Assembly: GCA_001873755.1 (NCBI GenBank) | Contig: MNZT01000066.1 | Location: 1 to 9,077 of the forward strand | Length of the DNA: 9,077 bases | Source of the DNA: Candidatus Wirthbacteria bacterium CG2_30_54_11 | Lineage (GTDB): Bacteria; Patescibacteriota; CG2-30-54-11 | Reading direction: 5' to 3' | Shown: positions 1-4,696 of the stretch, one piece after another | Layout of the letters: every line of letters starts with the position of its first letter | How positions within the stretch are numbered: position 1 is the stretch's first letter | The notes under the pieces: generated by a model | The model's input: only the letters and a program-made list of their open reading frames with translations | What the model was told of the DNA's origin: nothing | Databases searched by the model: none | Made by a program: the position numbers and the translations under genes

Positions 1-66
1 ATGTCGGCCGTACTAGGCTCTACGATAACTGCATATTCGAATAAAGATCGAGAGGCGATTTTTCTT
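1..66. other. Non-coding stretch after sua5, no gene seen
   Basis: This stretch lies downstream of the sua5 stop codon in the direction of that operon. I see no start codon followed by a plausible reading frame on the minus strand, since the only ATG, at 34, hits a stop after four codons. There is no clear hairpin plus T-run terminator. A plus-strand frame is open from base 1 to a stop near 141, but it runs antisense into sua5 and looks like nothing known. Confidence 0.5.
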
Positions 67-693
67 TCAGGCGAGATCAGGCAGATATTTCCGGAGCATG
101 GATCTGGTGAGGAATCCTTCCCTCAGGATCTTGACCGGTGAAGCGGTGAGATCGATGACGGTCGAGGAAACGCCTGCTGAGCAGGTGCCTTCGATGATGC
201 CGTCGGCCAGGTATTTCAGCTCCGGTTCCAGCTCAGCAGTTGAGCCGGGTGCAGGTTTTCCCCTCAGATTGGCACTGCTGGCGACGAGCGGAGAGCCTAG
301 CGCCCGGATGACTTCAAGCGTGACCGGATGGTCGGGTATGCGCAGACCGACGTTGGCTGCGCCGTCGCAGACGAGGTCGAGACCCTGGTCGTACAGGCTG
401 TCAAAGCGGCGGGGTACGATGATAGTGAGACCGCCCGGCCAGCAGCGATCAAGCAGACATTTGATTTCGGTTGAAAAAGTCACGGGGCTGAGCGCAGGGA
501 TATCTTTGATCGAACCGATGAGCAGGGCTGTCGCCTGATCCAACGGGCGTTCTTTGATCCGATATAGCTTCCTGATAGCTTCCGGGCAGCCCAGCGAAGC
601 TGAGACCCCGCAGACGGTATCGGTCGGCAGGACGATGATGCCTTCAGTCATGAGGAGTTTGACCGCTTTTTCGAGCGTGACAATAGTCGCCAT
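67..693 (-). CDS. tsaC: L-threonylcarbamoyladenylate synthase (Sua5/YrdC/TsaC family)
   Basis: This enzyme makes threonylcarbamoyl-AMP from threonine, bicarbonate and ATP in the cytoplasm, the first step of the t6A37 modification of ANN-decoding tRNAs. At 208 residues it is a single YrdC domain, the short TsaC type, without the extra C-terminal domain of long Sua5 proteins. Visible family motifs in order are PTDTVCGV (23-30), KERP (47-50), WPGGLT (85-90), VGLRIPDHP (115-123), the nucleotide-binding region VASSAN (137-142), SSTVID (176-181) and the final REG (191-193). The KxRP block continues as LDQATALL where many relatives have a second proline before the leucine, a mild deviation. The ATG lies only 2 nt after the prmC stop. 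There is no good Shine-Dalgarno sequence, so it is probably translated by coupling within the prfA-prmC-sua5 operon. The family call is firm. The symbol could equally be given as sua5 or ywlC. Confidence 0.95.
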   Translation of the reverse strand: MATIVTLEKAVKLLMTEGIIVLPTDTVCGVSASLGCPEAIRKLYRIKERPLDQATALLIGSIKDIPALSPVTFSTEIKCLLDRCWPGGLTIIVPRRFDSLYDQGLDLVCDGAANVGLRIPDHPVTLEVIRALGSPLVASSANLRGKPAPGSTAELEPELKYLADGIIEGTCSAGVSSTVIDLTASPVKILREGFLTRSMLRKYLPDLA

Positions 694-695
694 TT

Positions 696-1709
696 CTATG
701 CTTTGACCAGTATGGTCCGATCCAGATGCTGACCGTCCTGGAGGACTTCGATAGTCGACTGGGGAAGATATTTGAAGATCAGGGCGCGCATGGCAGGTAC
801 CTGTTCCGGGTCTATTTCGAGAAGCATGATGCCGTTCTGGAGGAGGAACTGAGGGGTCTGGGCGAGCAGGTGGCGGTAGTGATCGAGGCCATCGACTCCC
901 GAGACAAATGCCTCTCTGGGTTCGAACTGGGTGATTTCCGGCTCCAGTCCCTCATATTTGCTTTCGCTGATGTAGGGGAGATTGGCGATGATGATGTTGA
1001 CAGGCTGAGGCAGGGGGGCCAGGAGATCCCCCAGGAGAAATGATATGTTCTGGTCCAGAGACTGGAGCGAGGCGTTGATCCGTGCGACTTCCAGTGCCTC
1101 TGGGGAGGTGTCGGTAGCAAATATTTTGACGAAATTCGCCGTCTTGGCGATGCTGATAGCGATATTGCCGCAGCCGGTGCCGACATCGACCAGAGCCAGC
1201 TGGTCATGACCGAATTCCCATTGTTTGACATAGTGCAGCGTCCGTTCGATCAGGATCTCGGTCTCGGGTCGGGGGATGAGCACCCTTTTATCGACGAGGA
1301 ACTTCATCCCGTAGAATTCCTTATTCCCGGTGATATAGGCAAGCGGTTCCCTTTTCAGTCTGCGGGCGAGCAGCAGCTGGAAGGCAGCGAGCTGATCTGC
1401 ATGGATATGGTCGGTCCAGCGGGTGATCAGTTTTTCCCGGCTGATATTCAGAGCTGACATCAGAAGCAGCTCGGCGTCCAGGCGGGCTGATTTGATCCCG
1501 ACCTGGGCGAGCTGGATGGCGCTCTGGGCGATAAGGTTGGCGATGATGGAGATGTCGAGAGAAGTCGCGGCTTCCAGTTTGTGATTGGTCTCTTCTACGA
1601 CTTCATTTTTGGTGAGCACCCAGTTGCCGCTCTGATCTCGCGTGAGTTTGCCTTTATTCTGTTCAGTATCAGCTTTTTTATGCGGATCCTTGGTTTCGGT
1701 CTTGATCAT
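696..1709 (-). CDS. prmC: Peptide chain release factor N5-glutamine methyltransferase PrmC (HemK)
   Basis: PrmC uses S-adenosylmethionine to methylate the glutamine of the GGQ motif in release factors, raising termination efficiency. It directly follows prfA, its substrate gene, with a 7-nt gap. The helical N-terminal domain starts near residue 53 and contains KREPLAYITG (119-128) and the IPRPETEIL block (145-153). The Rossmann SAM motif is DVGTGCGNIAI (175-185), followed later by FEPREAFVSGVDGLDHYR (262-279). Three oddities stand out. The substrate-binding motif is NLPY (243-246) instead of the usual NPPY. The late LEIG motif reads LEID (297-300). About 52 lysine/glutamate-rich residues precede the first domain, making 337 residues against roughly 275-290 for typical PrmC. 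I kept the upstream ATG because a GAGGA Shine-Dalgarno sequence precedes it; an internal GTG at 1619 has no comparable site. The family is certain. Effects of the motif changes are unknown. Confidence 0.95.
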   Translation of the reverse strand: MIKTETKDPHKKADTEQNKGKLTRDQSGNWVLTKNEVVEETNHKLEAATSLDISIIANLIAQSAIQLAQVGIKSARLDAELLLMSALNISREKLITRWTDHIHADQLAAFQLLLARRLKREPLAYITGNKEFYGMKFLVDKRVLIPRPETEILIERTLHYVKQWEFGHDQLALVDVGTGCGNIAISIAKTANFVKIFATDTSPEALEVARINASLQSLDQNISFLLGDLLAPLPQPVNIIIANLPYISESKYEGLEPEITQFEPREAFVSGVDGLDHYRHLLAQTPQFLLQNGIMLLEIDPEQVPAMRALIFKYLPQSTIEVLQDGQHLDRTILVKA

Positions 1710-1713
1710 GGTG

Positions 1714-1718
1714 TCCTC
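1714..1718 (-). promoter_or_regulatory. Ribosome binding site of prmC overlapping the prfA stop
   Basis: On the minus strand GAGGA lies 4 nt before the prmC ATG and shares bases with the prfA TGA stop (1717-1719). Ribosomes finishing prfA would therefore sit on the prmC initiation site, which suggests translational coupling. It also supports the long form of PrmC. Confidence 0.65.
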
Positions 1719-2778
1719 AGGATGATAAATGCTCTGACTGGGAGGCGATGATGAGCGGATCTATGGCGCGGTCGAGGTCTCCGTTCATGAATCCCGGCAG
1801 GTTGGAGATGTTCAGATGGATCCGGTGGTCAGTGATCCGGTCTTGAGGATAATTGTAGGTCCGGATCTTTTCACTCCGGTCTCCGGAGCCCACCTGGCTG
1901 CGTCGTTCGGTCTCCCGTTCCTTGGCTTTCCGCTCTTCCTCGGCGGCATAGATCCTGGAGCGCAGGATACTCATGGCTTTCACCTTGTTTTTCAACTGCG
2001 AGCGTTCGTCCTGGCAGGCCACGACGGTGCCGGTCGGCAGATGGGTGATACGGACGGCTGAATCAGTCGTATTGACGCTCTGGCCGCCGTGTCCGCTGGA
2101 GCGGTAGACATCAATCTTTAGATCTTCCGGGCGTATCACGAGGTCTAATTCTTCTGCTTCTGCCATGACCGCTACGGTTGCAGCTGAGGTGTGTACACGG
2201 CCATTGGATTCAGTCACAGGAACTCGCTGAACCCGGTGAGTTCCGCTTTCGAATTTCAGGCGGCTGTAAGCACCCCGTCCGTAGACACCAAAGGCGATCT
2301 CCTTGTATCCGCCTCCCTCGGTTTCATGGGAAGAGAGCACTTCGGTGCGCCAGCCACGGCGGTCCGCATACTTGAGGTACATGCGCACGAGCTCTCCCGC
2401 GAACAGGGCTGCTTCGTCGCCGCCGGTGCCTGCCCGGATCTCGATGATGACATTCTTTTCGTCCCGGGGGTCCCTGGGCAGGAGCATCAGTTTCAGTTCC
2501 TGCTCTGCAGATTCGATCTGAGCTTTCAGGCCATTCAATTCCTCCCGTGCCATTTCCAGAAGGTCCGGGTCAGACTCATGGGAAATGATCTCTTCATTGC
2601 CGGCGATATCCGTGAGTATCTTCCGGTAACGGGCCATGGCATCAATGATCGGTTCGAGCTCCGAAAGTTCGATTCCCAGCTCCTGCAGTTTCTGCGGCTG
2701 CGATATGACGGCAGGGTCTTCCAGTTCTTTTTTTACGTCTGCGTAGTGCAGTTCGATCTTTTCGAGTTTGTCGAGCAT
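1717..2778 (-). CDS. prfA: Peptide chain release factor 1 (RF1)
   Basis: RF1 recognises UAA and UAG in the ribosomal A site and triggers hydrolysis of peptidyl-tRNA. From the chosen ATG the protein is 353 residues, close to the usual 355-360. The codon-recognition tripeptide is PVT (187-189), matching the RF1 pattern PxT rather than the SPF of RF2, inside RVQRVPVTESNGRVHTSA. The catalytic GGQ is at 231-233 within SSGHGGQSVNTTDSAVR, and Gln233 is the expected PrmC target. The frame is open upstream to a TTG at 2853, adding 25 residues that do not resemble RF1. I rejected that start because MLDKLEKIE is a typical family beginning and because the likely promoter -10 (2824-2829) lies inside the extension. 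There is no frameshift signal. The Shine-Dalgarno sequence before 2778 is weak. This is the first gene of an apparent prfA-prmC-sua5 operon. Confidence 0.96.
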   Translation of the reverse strand: MLDKLEKIELHYADVKKELEDPAVISQPQKLQELGIELSELEPIIDAMARYRKILTDIAGNEEIISHESDPDLLEMAREELNGLKAQIESAEQELKLMLLPRDPRDEKNVIIEIRAGTGGDEAALFAGELVRMYLKYADRRGWRTEVLSSHETEGGGYKEIAFGVYGRGAYSRLKFESGTHRVQRVPVTESNGRVHTSAATVAVMAEAEELDLVIRPEDLKIDVYRSSGHGGQSVNTTDSAVRITHLPTGTVVACQDERSQLKNKVKAMSILRSRIYAAEEERKAKERETERRSQVGSGDRSEKIRTYNYPQDRITDHRIHLNISNLPGFMNGDLDRAIDPLIIASQSEHLSS

Positions 2779-2808
2779 GACAGATCGGTCTCTGATAGTT
2801 GGACAGGC

Positions 2809-2856
2809 TTGTAACAAGTAAAAAGTATACACGGGTTCCTGCGGTTGGTACAAGTA
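2809..2856. repeat. Pair of 12-bp near-repeats flanking the prfA promoter
   Basis: TTGTAACAAGTA (2809-2820) and TTGGTACAAGTA (2845-2856) match at 10 of 12 positions and start 36 bp apart. The first contains an 11-bp perfect inverted repeat, CTTGTAACAAG (2808-2818). The copies bracket the predicted prfA -10: one overlaps the -35 region, the other the expected transcription start. This arrangement would suit a regulator site, but no known operator is recognised and chance is possible. Confidence 0.3.
2824..2853 (-). promoter_or_regulatory. Probable promoter of the prfA-prmC-sua5 operon
   Basis: On the minus strand a -10 box TATACT (2824-2829, five of six consensus bases) is preceded by an 18-bp spacer and a weak -35 box TTGTAC (2848-2853). 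It predicts a start near 2817 and a leader of about 40 nt before the prfA ATG at 2778. It lies in the 152-bp divergent region shared with the polyprenyl synthase promoter. Confidence 0.5.
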
Positions 2857-2872
2857 GCCCGTGGTGCATTTT

Positions 2873-2900
2873 TTGCAAAAGCCGGCGGAGATGCTATGCT
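2873..2900 (+). promoter_or_regulatory. Probable extended -10 promoter of the polyprenyl synthase gene
   Basis: TTGCAA (2873-2878) forms a -35 box, followed by a 16-bp spacer and TATGCT (2895-2900). The -10 is preceded by TGC at 2892-2894, giving an extended -10. Transcription would start near 2907, leaving a leader of about 24 nt. It is back to back with the prfA promoter, with little spare sequence between them. Confidence 0.5.
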
Positions 2901-2918
2901 TCGCAGGTGAGTTTTACC

Positions 2919-2924
2919 GGAGGA
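2919..2924 (+). promoter_or_regulatory. Strong Shine-Dalgarno site deciding the polyprenyl synthase start
   Basis: GGAGGA lies 6 nt before the ATG at 2931. It is the best ribosome binding site in the window and fixes the start there, although the frame stays open 132 bases further upstream. Confidence 0.8.
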
Positions 2925-2930
2925 GACGAT

Positions 2931-3983
2931 ATGGATTTTCAAACTGCATACCAGGGGCTTCAGGATGGTGTCCAAAGCAGATTACGTCTGTTTTTTGACC
3001 AAAAACTGAAGGACGCGGGCTCCGATCCGATCATCGCAGAGATGTTTTCACACATTCGTGATCTGACCCTCAGGGGAGGGAAAAGGCTCCGTCCGGCTCT
3101 GCTTTTAGGCAGTTATCTGTGTTTTTCTTCGGATGATACCGACAGCGTTATCGCCGCCGGGACTGCCTGCGAACTCATGCAGAGCTCGCTCATCATCCAC
3201 GACGATATCATGGACCAGTCAGAAGTGCGGCGCGGCGGGCCCACGCTCCACCGGGCATATGAGCAGCAAGCGAATGGGCAGTTCTCTCCAGGCCTTTCGT
3301 CCTCGCTGGCGATCCTGGCAGGAAATACAGCCGGGTACCTGGGCCTCGAGATGCTTGAGCAGTCCGGCTTTCCTCTTCAGATCGTCCGGCGAGTGACAGC
3401 GCTCTACGGCCAGATCATGGTGGATGAAAATCATGGCCAGGCGCTCGATATCTATCCGAGGGACATTCAGACCCTGTCAGAGGCAGACGTACTGGACATC
3501 TACCGGTATAAAACATCCCGGTACACCACGGAGTTTCCCCTTATGGCAGGGGCCTTGTTCGCCGGGCAGGAACAGGACTCAACAGGAAAAATGATGCAGG
3601 CAGGGATCGACCTGGGGATCGCATTTCAAATCCAGGACGATATCCTCGGCGTATTTGGTGATGAGCAGGTGACCGGGAAGAGCACGCTCAGCGATCTCGC
3701 GGAAGGCAAGAAAACACTGTTAGCGGTTCAGGCTTATGTCTCAGCGACTGAAAAGCAGAAGGACACGCTGAAAAGTCTGCTGGGAAGAGGTGACCTGACC
3801 CAAAAGGAGGCAGAGCAGGTCAGACGGGTGATGAGGGAAACAGGCGCTCTCGACCACTCCAGGCGAAAAGCGGCTGAGTATTTTGGCAGGGTGCGGGCTG
3901 TGGTTGACGAATCCCGGTGGAGATCGCAGGGCAGGGAGTGGCTGCTTTCGCTGATCGCATTGATCGAGAAGCGGAAGGTATAA
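2931..3983 (+). CDS. Trans-polyprenyl diphosphate synthase (FPP/GGPP/longer chain)
   Basis: This class I all-trans prenyltransferase condenses isopentenyl diphosphate onto an allylic diphosphate, feeding quinone, carotenoid or undecaprenyl-type pathways. The protein is 350 residues. Visible motifs are GGKRLRP (49-55), the first aspartate-rich motif DDIMD (91-95) followed by RRGGPTLH, YRYKTSRYT (191-199), the second aspartate-rich region FQIQDDILGVFGD (232-244) and EGKKT (258-262). The second motif reads DDILG rather than DDxxD, with the next Asp in VFGD, a form I recall from actinobacterial and related enzymes. The residue five before the first DD is a small Ser and there is no FARM insertion, which suggests C20 or longer products. 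Exact chain length cannot be read from sequence. The start is set by a GGAGGA site. It is the only plus-strand gene, has its own promoter and terminator, and is not in an isoprenoid operon here. Confidence 0.92.
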   Translation: MDFQTAYQGLQDGVQSRLRLFFDQKLKDAGSDPIIAEMFSHIRDLTLRGGKRLRPALLLGSYLCFSSDDTDSVIAAGTACELMQSSLIIHDDIMDQSEVRRGGPTLHRAYEQQANGQFSPGLSSSLAILAGNTAGYLGLEMLEQSGFPLQIVRRVTALYGQIMVDENHGQALDIYPRDIQTLSEADVLDIYRYKTSRYTTEFPLMAGALFAGQEQDSTGKMMQAGIDLGIAFQIQDDILGVFGDEQVTGKSTLSDLAEGKKTLLAVQAYVSATEKQKDTLKSLLGRGDLTQKEAEQVRRVMRETGALDHSRRKAAEYFGRVRAVVDESRWRSQGREWLLSLIALIEKRKV

Positions 3984-4019
3984 AAAACCCCGCCCTTCGA
4001 TGTACTCAGGGCGGGTTTT
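3984..4019. terminator. Bidirectional rho-independent terminator
   Basis: CCCGCCCT (3989-3996) pairs with AGGGCGGG (4008-4015) around an 11-base loop, and flanking AAAA/TTTT (3984-3987, 4016-4019) extend the stem across one bulged C at 3988. Reading plus, the stem is followed by TTTTG and, after a few bases, a run of eight T. Reading minus, it is followed by six T. It directly follows the polyprenyl synthase stop and sits 2 bases past the convergent rpmE stop, so it most likely ends both transcripts. Confidence 0.88.
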
Positions 4020-4021
4020 GA

Positions 4022-4393
4022 TTACTTTTTTTTGACTGCCGGCTTTTTGGCCGTCTTGGCGGCTTTTTTCTGTGCGTCGTCTTCCATCTGGATCTTGATC
4101 TTTTTCAGGAGGTCTTCGGTGGTCTCTTCGACTTTGGATTCGACCTTGGGCGCGGCGACCTTTACCTTCTTCTTCGTCGTGGCCTTGCGCTGCTCGGAGA
4201 TGGCGATGCGTTTCTGGAAACGGTCGACCTGTCCGGCAGTATCGATGAGTACCTGCTCACCGGTGAAGAACGGGTGGCATTTGGAGCAGAGCTCAGTCTT
4301 GATCTCGGGTATCGTCGCCTTGGTCATGAATTTGTTGCCGCAGGCGCAGATGACCTGGCAGTCTACAAAAGCAGGATGCAGATTTTTTTTCAT
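4022..4393 (-). CDS. rpmE: Large ribosomal subunit protein bL31 with C-terminal extension
   Basis: bL31 is a 50S protein that bridges the subunits. Residues 1-68 align well with the family from memory: MKKNLHP at the start, then CSKCHPFFTGEQ and VDRFQKR. Cys16, Cys18, Cys36 and Cys39 make it the zinc-binding C+ type. Typical bL31 is about 70 residues, but this protein has 123. The last 55 or so form a low-complexity tail: a basic stretch (TTKKKVKVAAPK), an acidic middle (VEETTEDLL, MEDDA) and a Lys/Ala-rich end (KKAAKTAKKPAVKKK). The tail is probably disordered and RNA-binding, which is inference. An AGGAA site lies 7 nt before the ATG. It has its own extended -10 promoter and converges on the polyprenyl synthase gene. 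In many bacteria rpmE is a neighbour of prfA; here an oppositely oriented gene lies between them. Confidence 0.96.
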   Translation of the reverse strand: MKKNLHPAFVDCQVICACGNKFMTKATIPEIKTELCSKCHPFFTGEQVLIDTAGQVDRFQKRIAISEQRKATTKKKVKVAAPKVESKVEETTEDLLKKIKIQMEDDAQKKAAKTAKKPAVKKK

Positions 4394-4418
4394 ACCACAA
4401 TTCCTAACTTACAGATGA

Positions 4419-4479
4419 AGGGCTTTTTAATACGCGGCGAGTACTATAGCACACCTTCGGCACGGACGCTAGGGCTTTT
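4419..4479. repeat. 9-bp direct repeat flanking the rpmE promoter
   Basis: AGGGCTTTT occurs at 4419-4427 and again at 4471-4479, 52 bp apart, on either side of the predicted rpmE -10. It may be chance in a short AT-rich spacer. No known regulator site is recognised. Confidence 0.25.
4443..4451 (-). promoter_or_regulatory. Probable extended -10 promoter of rpmE
   Basis: On the minus strand TGC-TATAGT (4451 down to 4443) is an extended -10 with five of six consensus bases. No good -35 is seen 16-18 bp upstream, as often holds for extended -10 promoters. Transcription would start near 4436, about 40 nt before the rpmE ATG. The TGCTAT core also occurs in the polyprenyl synthase promoter at 2892-2897. 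Confidence 0.5.
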
Positions 4480-4486
4480 CTATAAT

Positions 4487-4684
4487 CTAAAACGTCGGAC
4501 CGGCGGTGCTGGTTTTCTGCTTCAGTTTCAGTTCCAGTTCGCTTCGGGGAAGCAGGATGCGCCGCGAACAGGTAGTGCACTGTAGACCTATATCAGCTCC
4601 GAGGCGGGTGACCGACCATTCATGCCCGCCGCAGGGATGCTTCTTTTTCAGCGTTACGCTGTCGCCGATGTGGAGTTCGATCAT
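4487..4684 (-). CDS. DUF951 family small protein (function unknown)
   Basis: This is a 65-residue protein from the ATG at 4684. It matches the DUF951 pattern as I recall it: an IGDSVTLKKKHPCGGHEW start, a VTRLGADIGLQC core, a CTTC pair and LLPRSELELKLK near the end. Three cysteines (in HPCG and CTTC) and nearby histidines suggest a possible metal site and a small beta-barrel fold, but this is inference and no function is established. It starts about 12 nt after the lon stop on the same strand, so it is probably co-transcribed with clpP-clpX-lon. A GTG at 4693 would add MFF in front. Neither start has a clear Shine-Dalgarno sequence, so I chose the ATG because family members usually begin just before the LGD/IGD motif. 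The next gene, rpmE, has its own promoter. Confidence 0.82.
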   Translation of the reverse strand: MIELHIGDSVTLKKKHPCGGHEWSVTRLGADIGLQCTTCSRRILLPRSELELKLKQKTSTAGPTF

Positions 4685-4696
4685 GAAAAACACGCT

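Noticed and set aside
36..42. TTCGAAT resembling a tRNA T-loop
   Set aside because: There are no flanking 5-bp T stem, acceptor stem or CCA end, and no anticodon arm fits in the remaining bases.
1..141. Plus-strand ATG frame from base 1 as a small gene or gene fragment
   Set aside because: Its second half is antisense to sua5, the translation has no known motif, and the first-base ATG is only a window-edge coincidence.
2059..2220. RF2 with a programmed frameshift instead of RF1
   Set aside because: The tripeptide is PVT rather than SPF, and the frame is continuous with no in-frame UGA near the N-terminus.
2191..2814. 207-residue plus-strand open frame opposite prfA
   Set aside because: It is antisense to conserved RF1 motifs, with no Shine-Dalgarno sequence or family resemblance. 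It arises from codon bias of the real gene.
2779..2853. Upstream TTG start giving RF1 25 extra residues
   Set aside because: The extension contains the probable -10 box, does not resemble RF1 and would push the protein beyond the usual length.
2799..2930. Longer N-terminus of the polyprenyl synthase
   Set aside because: The extra 44 residues cover the divergent promoters, and a strong GGAGGA site fixes the start at 2931.
4394..4486. Zinc-responsive Zur operator or leader element upstream of rpmE
   Set aside because: I saw no AT-rich palindrome like a Zur box and no convincing hairpin. The bL31 here is the zinc-binding form, which is usually not Zur-repressed.
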